Part shown: positions 1 to 8,641 of the stretch, in pieces
Layout of the letters: the number at the start of each line of letters is the position of its first letter
How positions within the stretch are numbered: the stretch's first letter is position 1
NCBI GenBank assembly: GCA_963710735.1
Contig: CAVQBN010000013.1
Location: 62,001 to 126,000 of the forward strand
Source: FEN-1297 sp963710735
GTDB taxonomy: Bacteria; Bacteroidota; Ignavibacteria; Ignavibacteriales; Ignavibacteriaceae
Length of the DNA: 64,000 nucleotides
Direction of reading: 5' to 3'
Notes under the pieces: generated by a model
Database searches by the model: none
Seen by the model: the letters and a program-made list of their open reading frames with translations, nothing else
Told to the model about the DNA's origin: nothing
Position numbers and translations under genes: made by a program

Positions 1-387
1 ATCGAGTATTTTTGCCTTTGTGTGTTCAATCTTTCCTACGAACTCTTTTGCAAATGTTGCAATACCGCTCATCCTCTGAAGAAAATTTAAAGCTGTTCTC
101 TCTGCAGTAAGAATCGAAGCTATATTACCTTCAACAGTTGCAATTACTTGTCCTGATAATACTTTTGTACCGTCGTTTTTCTTTATTTTAAATTTTAATT
201 CCGGATCAAAAATGTTATAAAGAGTTTCGAGTACATCTAAACCGGCAACTATCCCGTCTTGTTTAACAAGGAATTCTCCAAGTCCGTATAAATCTTTTGT
301 GACGATAGCAGAAGTTGTAATATCTCCTTTACCAATATCTTCACTTAATGCATTTTTAATAATGTGTTCTAGCTGCGGATCTATCAT
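1..387 (-). CDS. nadC: Nicotinate-nucleotide pyrophosphorylase (quinolinate phosphoribosyltransferase), N-terminal part
   Basis: The N-terminal 129 residues read from the ATG at 387 and run off the left edge of the window, so the gene is partial only because of the window. The enzyme makes nicotinate mononucleotide from quinolinate and PRPP in de novo NAD synthesis, in the cytoplasm. Visible family signatures are EDIGKGDITT near residues 16-25 and ILTAERTALNFLQRMSGIAT at residues 92-111, the helix that contacts PRPP/quinolinate in NadC. It lies 2 nt downstream of the thioesterase stop, suggesting co-transcription. The catalytic barrel residues lie outside the window. Confidence 0.93.
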   Translation of the reverse strand, partial: MIDPQLEHIIKNALSEDIGKGDITTSAIVTKDLYGLGEFLVKQDGIVAGLDVLETLYNIFDPELKFKIKKNDGTKVLSGQVIATVEGNIASILTAERTALNFLQRMSGIATFAKEFVGKIEHTKAKILD

Positions 388-389
388 AT

Positions 390-803
390 TCAAATTTTAT
401 AAAAAGGTTTCATAGCATCGGTAAAAAAAGATGGAGGCCTTACCGGTTTTTTAGATTCTGTTTTTATAAAAACATGCTCAGTAAAACCTTCGGCTACCAA
501 GTTATTGTTTTCTTTTCTATAGATTTTATAATCTATATGAATTCTTAATGTAGGGTATTCTTTAACGATTGATTCAATAATCAGTAAATCATCATAATAA
601 GCAGGACTTATATATTTTGCAAAAGTTTCTAAAACAGGCAGTTGGTATCCTTTCTTTTCAATTAAGCTGTAAGGCAAACCATTTTCTCTTAACATTTCTG
701 TTCTTCCGACTTCAAAATATTCAAGATATTTTCCGTTGTAAACAAATTGCATCTGATCAGTATCGGCATAACGTACACGAATTTCTGTTTTGTGAGATAG
801 CAT
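390..803 (-). CDS. YbgC/4HBT family acyl-CoA thioesterase
   Basis: A 137-aa single hot-dog domain, the usual size for the YbgC/4-hydroxybenzoyl-CoA thioesterase family, which hydrolyses acyl-CoA thioesters in the cytoplasm. The family signature RYADTDQMQFVYNGKYLEYF sits near residues 11-30; the second Asp of DTD (about residue 16) matches the catalytic Asp of the Pseudomonas enzyme. The usual His of YbgC ('VVYHANY') is Asn here. The gene follows accA on the same strand after about 120 nt, so a link to fatty-acid or phospholipid metabolism is plausible. Substrate cannot be read from sequence. Confidence 0.85.
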   Translation of the reverse strand: MLSHKTEIRVRYADTDQMQFVYNGKYLEYFEVGRTEMLRENGLPYSLIEKKGYQLPVLETFAKYISPAYYDDLLIIESIVKEYPTLRIHIDYKIYRKENNNLVAEGFTEHVFIKTESKKPVRPPSFFTDAMKPFYKI

Positions 804-924
804 AATGTAATTTTATTAATAGAAAAATCTTGTAAAACAAATTTATTAAAAAGGAAGGTCAATAGTGAAGAAATTTTATTCTGCTGAATATTTTTTATTT
901 AACTTTTTAGACCTAAGTATTTTT

Positions 925-1875
925 TCATTCAATATAAGCACCCATTTTACCGAACTTTTCCAATCTGCTATCAACAAGTTTATCCGGTCTTAATTTCATC
1001 AATTGCTCAAGTTCTTCTTTCAGAACTTCTTTCAATATTTTTGCTGCCTCTGTGTGATCTTTATGTGCGCCCCCCATTGGCTCGGGAATAATTCTATCAA
1101 TTAATTTTTGTTCAAGAAGGTCCGGAGATGTAAGCCTTAATGCTTCCGCAGCCTGTTCTTTGTAATCCCAGCTTCTCCATAAAATACTTGAGCAAGATTC
1201 CGGACTTATTACAGAATACCAGCAATTTTCAAGCATCAAAATTCGATCACCAACTCCTATTCCCAAAGCACCGCCGCTGGCACCTTCCCCAATTATAACC
1301 ACAATTATCGGGACTTTAAGCCGACTCATTTCAAAAAGATTCCTTGCAATAGCTTCTGCTTGTCCGCGTTCTTCTGCTTCTAAACCAGGATATGCACCAG
1401 GTGTATCGATCATTGTAATAACAGGTTTCCCGAATTTTTCTGCCAGTTTCATTAATCTCAAGGCTTTTCTATAACCTTCAGGATTAGCCATTCCGAAATT
1501 TCTATATACGTTTGATTTTGTATCTCTTCCTTTTTGATGTCCAATAATCATTACCTTATAATCATCAATTGAAGCAAAACCTCCAACGATGGCTTTATCA
1601 TCCTTATAACTTCTATCGCCGTGTAGTTCCACAAAGTTATTGGTAATTAGGTATATGTAATCCAGGGTATAAGGTCTATCGGGATGCCGTGCGAGCTGAA
1701 CACGCTGCCATCTTGTGAGATCTTTATAAATCCCTTCTTTCAATTGTTTTACTTTTTCTTCAATTTTATTTATTTCGTTTTCAATATCCATTTTGTCAGA
1801 AAGCCTTTTCATTTCTTCAAGTTTGGCTTCAAGCTCAAAAATAGGTTTCTCAAAGTCTAATATTGTTTTTGCCAT
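925..1875 (-). CDS. accA: Acetyl-CoA carboxylase carboxyltransferase subunit alpha
   Basis: A 316-aa protein of typical AccA length. It forms the alpha half of the carboxyltransferase that moves the carboxyl group from biotin-BCCP to acetyl-CoA, giving malonyl-CoA for fatty-acid synthesis. The N-terminal helical region (residues 5-50) is followed by the crotonase-like fold with the Gly-rich GEGASGGALGIGVGD loop near residues 196-210 and the preceding ARNLFEMSRLKVPI segment. It starts at the ATG at 1875, 7 nt after the stop of the upstream glycosyltransferase fusion, so it may be transcribed from the glycan locus as well as from its own promoter. No accD is visible in the window. Confidence 0.97.
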   Translation of the reverse strand: MAKTILDFEKPIFELEAKLEEMKRLSDKMDIENEINKIEEKVKQLKEGIYKDLTRWQRVQLARHPDRPYTLDYIYLITNNFVELHGDRSYKDDKAIVGGFASIDDYKVMIIGHQKGRDTKSNVYRNFGMANPEGYRKALRLMKLAEKFGKPVITMIDTPGAYPGLEAEERGQAEAIARNLFEMSRLKVPIIVVIIGEGASGGALGIGVGDRILMLENCWYSVISPESCSSILWRSWDYKEQAAEALRLTSPDLLEQKLIDRIIPEPMGGAHKDHTEAAKILKEVLKEELEQLMKLRPDKLVDSRLEKFGKMGAYIE

Positions 1876-1882
1876 ATTATAA

Positions 1883-3865
1883 TCAACTTCCCCACATTTT
1901 ATTAAGTGTTTTTCCCAAAATTTCTAAATCCAGCCATATGTTTTGATTTTTCGCGTAAAAGATATCAAGATTTTCATTATTTGTTCCTTCATTGCCTTCA
2001 ATATACCAAAGACCTGTTAAACCTTTCTTCCCAAGAAACAAATTGTTTGAATTTTGGATTGCTTTTGGTCCAACAAAAGTAAACCTTCCTGAAAAAATTG
2101 AAGGAACATTCAATATAAATTTTTTAAATTCAGTCTGCTTTTTACTTAGCTTCGAAATCAAATATATGAAAGGATAAATAAAAAACAAAACTACTACAGC
2201 AAGTACTATGTCAAATAATCTTTTTAAGAACCTAGACAAAGGTTTGGAAATATTATAACTAATTTCAATTAATGGCATATCTTCCAAAATGGAAACAGAA
2301 GTTTTACCCACAAGGAAATCTAAATTGTTTCCGATTAATTTAAATTCCACATTTTCATTTTGGCAGTCTGCAACTATTGCCATCATTTGATGATAGGATA
2401 ATTCTTCTGCGGAAAGTATTACTTCATTAATTTTTCTTTCTTTTATTACTTTTCTAATATTATCAATCGTTCCGATTATCTCAATTCCATCAATTACGGT
2501 TCCAACCTCTTTATTTGTCGGACCAATAAATCCTGAAATTAGACGAACATCTGAATGAATTAATTTTAATTTATTGGCAATTTTTAATGAAGGTGCATTT
2601 ATACCTACTATTAAGGTCTTTTTTTGTATTAATTCATCAGCTTTTAATCCGATTTTAAAAGCAACTTTAAGTATTACTCTCCAGAATGTTAGAATAAGAA
2701 ATAGTATTACATAAGTAATCAGAACAGCCGCACGACTATACGCATATTGTTTAAAGAAAAATGTTATGGCAGAAAGGATAAAAAAGCTTATGATGATTGC
2801 TAAAAAGTTTTTTAATACAGGCAGGACATCTCTTTTGTAAATGCCTGAAATACTTGCTACTGCAATATGAATTAAGGCAGGAATAGTAAAAATTATCGGG
2901 AAACTGTAATAAGGGAATCCGCGCCAGTGAGTAAACTTTCCATATAGAATATTTGCAATAAAGAGTGAAATATCGAAAAAGACAAAATCTAGAAGGATTG
3001 AAAGAAGAATAAGTTTCCTTCTTCCGATAAACGCAAAAAATTTTCTAAAGGAAATTGCCAAATGAAGAATAATTTCTACAAGAAAAGATCCGGACAAATG
3101 TTTCTTCACAAAAAGATTCATAGCATCATAGAAGACTTTCGTCTCATCAAAGCTGCTTCTTTTTGTGCTTTCGCCTTTATAATGAATTATCTGAGTGTCA
3201 TGCACATAGTAGACTTTATACCCGGCTTTTTGTATTCTATAACATAAGTCTAAATCTTCTCCATACATAAAGAACTCTTCGTCAAATCCCCCAACTTTTT
3301 CGTATACTTCCTTTCTCATCATCATAAATGAACCGGAAATTGCATCCACTTCATAAGTCTGGTTTTCATCAAGATACGTAAGATTATATCTGGCAAATAT
3401 TTTGCTTTTAGGAAAGATAGAACTAAGTCCAGTCACTTTGCAAAATGATGTCCACGGTCCTGGAAAACTACGTCTGCAGGCTAGCTGTAAAGAGCCATCA
3501 GGATTAAGGATTTTACAACCGGCCAAGCCAGCATCACTAGTAGATTCAAAAAAATCTATCATCTTCTGCAATGTATCTTCACGAAGCAAAGTATCGGGAT
3601 TAAGCAAAAGGATGTATTTGCCTAAAGCAATTTTTAATCCAAGATTATTAGCTTTACTGAAACCTAAATTTTTTTTGTTCGCTATTAATTTAACGTCAGG
3701 GAATTTTTCTTTTATGAATTCAACACTGCCGTCATCAGATGCATTATCAACAATTATAATCTCATATTGGATATTGGATGCGGATTTAGTAATTGAATGA
3801 AGAAGATTCTGAAGAAATTCTTTTACATTATAGTTTACAATTATAATGGATAAATCTAATTGCAT
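1883..3865 (-). CDS. GT2 glycosyltransferase fused to a degenerate polyprenyl glycosylphosphotransferase
   Basis: A 660-aa, two-part protein. Residues 1-260 are a family 2 (rhamnosyltransferase-like) GT-A domain with SIIIVNYN, NLGFSKANNLG and the NPDT metal-binding motif. Residues 280-400 carry about four membrane segments, and 405-520 form the Rossmann-like CoA_binding_3 region seen in WbaP/WcaJ proteins. The C-terminal part keeps the entry helix (KRLFDIVLAVVVLFF, about 548-562), a FVGP element and a GLTGLW element. It lacks the K-F-R-S-M and D-E-L/I-P-Q segments that carry the catalytic Asp-Glu of monotopic phosphoglycosyltransferases. It is therefore probably a membrane-anchored GT2 with a non-catalytic PGT tail, acting on an undecaprenyl-linked glycan. 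The ATG at 3865 is 7 nt after the DPM-like gene. Confidence 0.85.
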   Translation of the reverse strand: MQLDLSIIIVNYNVKEFLQNLLHSITKSASNIQYEIIIVDNASDDGSVEFIKEKFPDVKLIANKKNLGFSKANNLGLKIALGKYILLLNPDTLLREDTLQKMIDFFESTSDAGLAGCKILNPDGSLQLACRRSFPGPWTSFCKVTGLSSIFPKSKIFARYNLTYLDENQTYEVDAISGSFMMMRKEVYEKVGGFDEEFFMYGEDLDLCYRIQKAGYKVYYVHDTQIIHYKGESTKRSSFDETKVFYDAMNLFVKKHLSGSFLVEIILHLAISFRKFFAFIGRRKLILLSILLDFVFFDISLFIANILYGKFTHWRGFPYYSFPIIFTIPALIHIAVASISGIYKRDVLPVLKNFLAIIISFFILSAITFFFKQYAYSRAAVLITYVILFLILTFWRVILKVAFKIGLKADELIQKKTLIVGINAPSLKIANKLKLIHSDVRLISGFIGPTNKEVGTVIDGIEIIGTIDNIRKVIKERKINEVILSAEELSYHQMMAIVADCQNENVEFKLIGNNLDFLVGKTSVSILEDMPLIEISYNISKPLSRFLKRLFDIVLAVVVLFFIYPFIYLISKLSKKQTEFKKFILNVPSIFSGRFTFVGPKAIQNSNNLFLGKKGLTGLWYIEGNEGTNNENLDIFYAKNQNIWLDLEILGKTLNKMWGS

Positions 3866-3872
3866 ACTTAAA

Positions 3873-4595
3873 CTATTTAAGTCTTAAAATACTTCTGAGC
3901 CTTAATTTCCAAACCATAAAGATTGCTTCTCGGACAATTTTCTTGGACATTTTTGAAGAGCCCATCATTCGGTCGATAAAAATAATTGGTATCTCCCCAA
4001 CCTTAAATCCTTTTTTCCAAGCTTTATAGGTCATTTCAATTTGAAATGCATAGCCGTTTGATTTGATATTATCCAAATCTATTGACTCTAAGACTTCCCG
4101 CTTAAAACATTTAAAACCTCCTGTTGCATCACGGATAGGCATTCCGGTAACAAGGCGAGTATAAATATTTGCAAAGTAACTTAATAACAATCTGCGCATT
4201 GGCCAGTTTACTACATTTACTCCTCTTACATATCTGCTGCCCAAAACTAAATCACACTCTTTGATAGACTTGAGAAAGTTTTTAATCTCTTTAGGGTCAT
4301 GAGAATAATCAGCATCCATTTCGAATATATAACTGTATTCATTTTTTAATGCATACTTAAAACCTGCAACATAGGCAGTTCCCAGTCCCATTTTTTTCTC
4401 TCTTCGTAGGAGTTTCACTTTTTCATTAGTCTTGCCTAATTCCTCTACAACATTTCCTGTTCCGTCTGGTGAATTATCATCGACTACTAAAATATCAACG
4501 CCATTTTTGTATCTTCCCAAAACATCGGGAATAAGCATTTGAATATTTTCCAATTCATTGTATGTAGGAATTATTATTAAACTTTTTTCATTCAT
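3873..4595 (-). CDS. Polyprenol monophosphomannose synthase-like GT2 (DPM1-like)
   Basis: A 240-aa GT-A protein of the DPM1 group, which transfers a hexose from a nucleotide sugar to polyprenyl phosphate on the cytoplasmic face. Visible motifs are IIPTYNELENI (about 8-18), VVDDNSPDGT (37-46), MDADYSHDP (about 93-101, the metal-binding DxD) and GSRYVRG, with the RMMGSSKM loop near the C-terminus. There is no GtrA-like membrane domain, so it is the soluble short form. It lies between the initiating phosphotransferase and the GT2 fusion on the same strand. It could supply lipid-linked sugar to the GT-C enzyme at 38195-39820, but that link is speculative, and the sugar is not deducible. Confidence 0.88.
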   Translation of the reverse strand: MNEKSLIIIPTYNELENIQMLIPDVLGRYKNGVDILVVDDNSPDGTGNVVEELGKTNEKVKLLRREKKMGLGTAYVAGFKYALKNEYSYIFEMDADYSHDPKEIKNFLKSIKECDLVLGSRYVRGVNVVNWPMRRLLLSYFANIYTRLVTGMPIRDATGGFKCFKREVLESIDLDNIKSNGYAFQIEMTYKAWKKGFKVGEIPIIFIDRMMGSSKMSKKIVREAIFMVWKLRLRSILRLK

Positions 4596-4678
4596 ATATA
4601 TTTATTTGTTCAATTAAATTTTTAAGCTTAAAGAGTTAAAATTCTTTTTGTAATAATTTTTATTTTAAATTTTTCCGT

Positions 4679-6082
4679 TTAATTATAATGCCCTTTTCCT
4701 AATAATACTACAAAGATTGTTCTAAATAAAATTTTGAAATCCATTCTTAACGACATGTTTTCAATATAAAACAAATCATATCTCAGTTTTATTTTAACAT
4801 CTTCAATAGTCTCATCATATTTATGTTTTACCTGAGCCCAACCCGTTATTCCTGGACGAACTTTAAGCCTCCTTTTATAATAAGGAATTTGCTGTGAAAG
4901 CTTTTCAACAAAAAAAGGGCGTTCTGGGCGAGGGCCAATTATACTCATTTCTCCGTTTAAAACATTCATCATCTGTGGAATTTCATCAATACGAACTTTT
5001 CTGATAAACTTACCGACTCTTGTAATTCTCGGATCATCCTTCTGAGACCAAACCGGCCCGGTTGTTTTTTCAGCATCTTTCTTCATAGAACGAAATTTGT
5101 AGATTTTGAATATTTTACCGTTTATGCCGCATCTTTCCTGCTTAAAAAAAATACCACCTTCACTATCCAATTTTATCACTACGGCGGTTATTAAAGTAAC
5201 AGGCAAAGTTACAATAAGAATTATTAATGAGACAATAATATCTAGCAATCTTTTTATTTTTTTTTCCCATTCAGGCATTAATTGCGGCATAACATCAATG
5301 AGAGGGATTCCGTACAATTGTGATGTTCTTGCCTGACCGCTCAGTATTTCATATAGATCCGGAACAATCTTTAGACCGACATTTTTAGGTTCACATATTG
5401 CTATTATTTCCACCAATTCATCCCTATCTTCTTTTTCCAATGCAATAATAATTTCCTTTGCATCATACTTATCAATTATTTCCGGTAAACTCGAAACCTT
5501 TCCAAGAATTTGAGTACCATTATAATTTATGTGTTGAGATAATTCTTTGATAGAAACATAACCCACTATATCCAAGCCTAATGAAGGATGTTCATTTACC
5601 TGATCATGAATCTCATGAGCCTTAGAATTAAATCCTACCACTAAGGCATTTTTTCTTCCGATTCCTTTAATTAAAAGTTTACGCTGAAAATTCCTTATTA
5701 AAAGCCGGCCAGTTCCAACAAGAATTAAAAAAAGTCCCCAATAAATAAAAATCAAAATACGTGTGGCAGAACCAACACCATTGATATAATCATCAATAAA
5801 TATCAGAAAAAATAAAATGAATATTCCGACAAAAGAGGCTTTAAATAATGTTGAGAGTTCATCTAGGCGCGATTCTGCAAACCAGGTACGATACATTCCC
5901 ACGAAGGTAAATATTATGAGCCAATAAAAGTAGATAACAAACATAGGGATCAGAAATTCCGGCATCGATAATAATTCAAACCAGCCGGAACTGACTCTAA
6001 GTTGATAATAAATAAACCATGCAAGACTAATTGTGAAAAAATCAACCGTTAGGACTAATATTTTTTCGAGCTTTTTATTCAA
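4679..6082 (-). CDS. Polyprenyl glycosylphosphotransferase (initiating sugar-1-P transferase, WbaP/WcaJ-like)
   Basis: A 467-aa membrane enzyme that starts a lipid-linked oligosaccharide by moving a sugar-1-phosphate from a UDP-sugar to undecaprenyl phosphate. About four membrane helices occupy residues 8-125, a CoA_binding_3 domain 140-260, and the bacterial sugar transferase domain 272-467. The last has KRLLDI at the re-entrant helix, KIYKFRSM, RIDEIPQMMNVL (catalytic Asp-Glu), SIIGPRPERP and GITGWAQV, so all catalytic motifs are intact, unlike in the fusion gene at 1883-3865. The start is TTG at 6082, since an in-frame TAG lies three codons upstream and no early ATG exists. It is the likely initiator for the whole locus. 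Confidence 0.95.
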   Translation of the reverse strand: MNKKLEKILVLTVDFFTISLAWFIYYQLRVSSGWFELLSMPEFLIPMFVIYFYWLIIFTFVGMYRTWFAESRLDELSTLFKASFVGIFILFFLIFIDDYINGVGSATRILIFIYWGLFLILVGTGRLLIRNFQRKLLIKGIGRKNALVVGFNSKAHEIHDQVNEHPSLGLDIVGYVSIKELSQHINYNGTQILGKVSSLPEIIDKYDAKEIIIALEKEDRDELVEIIAICEPKNVGLKIVPDLYEILSGQARTSQLYGIPLIDVMPQLMPEWEKKIKRLLDIIVSLIILIVTLPVTLITAVVIKLDSEGGIFFKQERCGINGKIFKIYKFRSMKKDAEKTTGPVWSQKDDPRITRVGKFIRKVRIDEIPQMMNVLNGEMSIIGPRPERPFFVEKLSQQIPYYKRRLKVRPGITGWAQVKHKYDETIEDVKIKLRYDLFYIENMSLRMDFKILFRTIFVVLLGKGHYN

Positions 6083-6098
6083 TCTAGTCTACAAAAAA

Positions 6099-6935
6099 TT
6101 ATAAATAATTTCTTTTAACATAAAATAAAAAATTTTGAGTCTTTTTCTTTATAAAAGCAGGAGAAAAAGAATACAAATATTGTAAAAGATTTAGAGCAAA
6201 GGCCTTCCTATAATTTGGGTAATCATATCGGTATTCTTTTATAAGGCTCAAAATAGTTTTGCTTACTAATTTTTGATTATTAGCAGAAAAATTTTGGCCG
6301 GCATTTGTATACATACTAAAATGTTCTTTGAAGTTATAAAATTTTCCTATTTTGCCTAGCCGGAGCCATAATTCCCAGTCTTCACCAAATTTTAAATTTT
6401 TATAGGCTCCATATTGTTCCGCAATTTTTTTACGGAACATAACTGTAATATGAAAAATAGGACATGCATATAAGGCTTTTTTACGAATTTCAGCATCAGT
6501 TTCTTTTTTTAAAAACCTATACATTTCCTTTTTATTTTCATCAACTACGATAACACCGCCACCGACAATATTATACTCATTATTATTATTTAAAAATTCA
6601 ACTTGTTTAACAAGTTTATTATCATTGCACCATTCATCATCATCATCTAGCCTTGCAATATATTCTCCCTTTGAGATGCTTATTCCATAATTTAAATAAT
6701 CCGATATTCCGGTATTGGGGCTTTTGGCTACTTTAAAATATTTTACTCTACTTTCTTTCTTAACATAATTTTCTACAACATTTTTTATATCATCGCCCGG
6801 TCCGTTATCAATAACTAATAGTTCCCAATTTTTATATCGCTGCCTCAGAATACTGTCAATAGCTGATCCGATGCTATCAGCGCGATTATATGTTGGCATG
6901 ATTATGCTGACTAAAGGTTTTTGTTCATTTCCCAT
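6099..6935 (-). CDS. Family 2 glycosyltransferase
   Basis: A 278-aa soluble GT-A enzyme with VSIIMPTYNRADSIGSAIDS at the N-terminus and VIDNGPGDD. The LDDDDEW metal-binding motif lies at about residues 95-101 and the acceptor-side GEDWELWLRL near 185-194, the usual ED catalytic-base motif. It probably adds a sugar to the lipid-linked glycan in the cytoplasm. It sits 15 nt after the deacetylase gene and 17 nt before the initiating phosphotransferase, so it belongs to the same transcription unit. Donor and acceptor cannot be assigned from sequence. Confidence 0.9.
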   Translation of the reverse strand: MGNEQKPLVSIIMPTYNRADSIGSAIDSILRQRYKNWELLVIDNGPGDDIKNVVENYVKKESRVKYFKVAKSPNTGISDYLNYGISISKGEYIARLDDDDEWCNDNKLVKQVEFLNNNNEYNIVGGGVIVVDENKKEMYRFLKKETDAEIRKKALYACPIFHITVMFRKKIAEQYGAYKNLKFGEDWELWLRLGKIGKFYNFKEHFSMYTNAGQNFSANNQKLVSKTILSLIKEYRYDYPNYRKAFALNLLQYLYSFSPAFIKKKTQNFLFYVKRNYL

Positions 6936-6950
6936 ATAAATAAAATTTTT

Positions 6951-7796
6951 TTAATTACTTGGTGATGTACTTACAAGCGGTATAACATCTCTTATAGGAG
7001 AAAACTTAAAATCACGCAAAAGCTTTTTGAATTTACCCTCAGTTTTATTAAGGTTAGTATAATGTCTTAATCTGTAATTAAATTTTATATTTTTAATCCT
7101 CGGCTGTTCTGGATCAAATTCCCAAGGATGGATATAAAACAGATAATAATCTTTCTTAGTTAAAATATTTTTAATACCGTTCTTAAAAATATTATAAGGT
7201 ATAACTCTAAAATATAATCCCCCAGCCCACGGCAGTTTCACATTTCCGACTTCAACATATGATAACATTACCTGATAGAAATCCTTTCTGATTTCTGATA
7301 CAGGCTTGTACGGGTATCGGAAATTTTTCAATTTCCCATAACGGTTATGAACAGCAATTGGAAAATAACTGGAGTCGTATTTAAACCCTAATGAACTGAT
7401 TATATCTATTGCCCAGTCAGTAATTGAAAAACTCGGAGCTCTGTAACCGATTACCTTTTCACCAGTAATATCTTCCAAAATATTTTTAGCTTTTAATACG
7501 TCCTGGTGGAATTTTTTCTGTGTGAGAGAATAAAGTAAATCATGATTATATCCGTGGCAGCCAATTTCATGACCTTCTACATAAATTTGTTTAATTAATG
7601 AAGGGTACCTTTCCGCAATCCAACCAAGTACAAAAAAAGTAGCCTTTGTATTTTTTTCATTCAGTAAGCCGAGAATAAGATTAATATTCCTTTCTATCCT
7701 GGAAATATTAAGCTCCCATGAGTTCCTATAAATAGCCTGTTTTAAGTTCTCAACCTGGAACCAATCCTCAACATCTATACTTAAAAGGGATTTCAT
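6951..7796 (-). CDS. Polysaccharide deacetylase (NodB fold, similar to the PEP-CTERM-locus subfamily)
   Basis: A 281-aa NodB-homology protein expected to remove N-acetyl groups from a glycan. SIDVEDWFQV at residues 5-14 supplies the catalytic/metal Asp pair. GHEIGCHGYNHDLL (about 76-89) is the HxxxH metal site, GYRAPSF is motif 3, and FYIHPWEFDP near 215-224 supplies the C-terminal catalytic His. The start resembles the deacetylases found beside exosortase loci, but no exosortase is visible here. No signal peptide is seen, so it may act in the cytoplasm. Its ATG overlaps the end of the formyltransferase gene by 4 nt, which suggests translational coupling. Confidence 0.88.
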   Translation of the reverse strand: MKSLLSIDVEDWFQVENLKQAIYRNSWELNISRIERNINLILGLLNEKNTKATFFVLGWIAERYPSLIKQIYVEGHEIGCHGYNHDLLYSLTQKKFHQDVLKAKNILEDITGEKVIGYRAPSFSITDWAIDIISSLGFKYDSSYFPIAVHNRYGKLKNFRYPYKPVSEIRKDFYQVMLSYVEVGNVKLPWAGGLYFRVIPYNIFKNGIKNILTKKDYYLFYIHPWEFDPEQPRIKNIKFNYRLRHYTNLNKTEGKFKKLLRDFKFSPIRDVIPLVSTSPSN

Positions 7797-8599
7797 CTTA
7801 AACGAAGTCCTTTTTCTTTAAACTTTCTAACATCCTCTTTTGATGGGAAAGTATTATAAGTAGCATATTGAGAATCATTCTTAAGCAAATTTATATTTCC
7901 CTTACTCATTAAATCAATTGCGTTAAGAAATACATTTACAGTCATTTTTTTTGTTCTTCTAATTAATGAATCTAAAGATTCTTTGGGATTAAGATTAAAT
8001 TCTTCTTGTAATAAAATTTCACCATCATCCAAAGTTTCATTCATCTTATGAAGTGTTATTGCACTTAAAGGCTCATTATCATAATTATAAAGCGACCAAA
8101 AATTCGGCATCATACCTCTGTTTTTGGGAAGCTTTGCTGTGTGAATATTAAAACATCCTAATTTAGGCAATTCCAAAATCTTTTTTTTAAAAACCTGGCT
8201 TGCCGCAATTGATATAATTACATCGACATTTAAAGATTTTAAATATTTCAGTGATTCGGTAGAATTAATATTTTTTATATGAATGATATTTTGATTTTTT
8301 TTCTTTAGAATATGTTCAACCGAAAGTACACCTGGAAATTTTCCATTAAATACTTTTATGGCTATGTAATTTAATAATTTATAAGTTACGAATTTTACGC
8401 CTAGAATTATAAAACTAAATAACCCGTAAAAATTCAGCATTTGGATCATCAATTTTTTTTTTGATTTTTTTCCAAGCGGAGGCTGAATAATAATCCCTAT
8501 CAAATTAAATTTTCTTGAAAGATCGTTTTTAAATAATTCCTTGAAAAAAATTGGAACGTAGAAAGGATCATCCTGAGTAACAATTAATAGATTTAACAT
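7793..8599 (-). CDS. Formyltransferase family protein (probable sugar N-formyltransferase)
   Basis: A 268-aa protein of the methionyl-tRNA/GART/sugar formyltransferase superfamily. The catalytic Asn-x-His is in CFNIHTAKLPKNRGMMPNFW (about residues 124-143), and the third catalytic Asp is in LDDGEILLQEEF. The protein is shorter than methionyl-tRNA formyltransferase and lacks its C-terminal OB domain, and it lies inside a glycan locus. Formylation of an amino sugar with 10-formyl-THF is therefore the likely role, as in VioF/FdtF-type enzymes. The deacetylase gene overlaps its 3' end. The nucleotide-sugar substrate is unknown. Confidence 0.82.
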   Translation of the reverse strand: MLNLLIVTQDDPFYVPIFFKELFKNDLSRKFNLIGIIIQPPLGKKSKKKLMIQMLNFYGLFSFIILGVKFVTYKLLNYIAIKVFNGKFPGVLSVEHILKKKNQNIIHIKNINSTESLKYLKSLNVDVIISIAASQVFKKKILELPKLGCFNIHTAKLPKNRGMMPNFWSLYNYDNEPLSAITLHKMNETLDDGEILLQEEFNLNPKESLDSLIRRTKKMTVNVFLNAIDLMSKGNINLLKNDSQYATYNTFPSKEDVRKFKEKGLRLR

Positions 8600-8641
8600 T
8601 TAGAATAGTCGGAAATTTTAAGATTATTTAATTTAATTATG

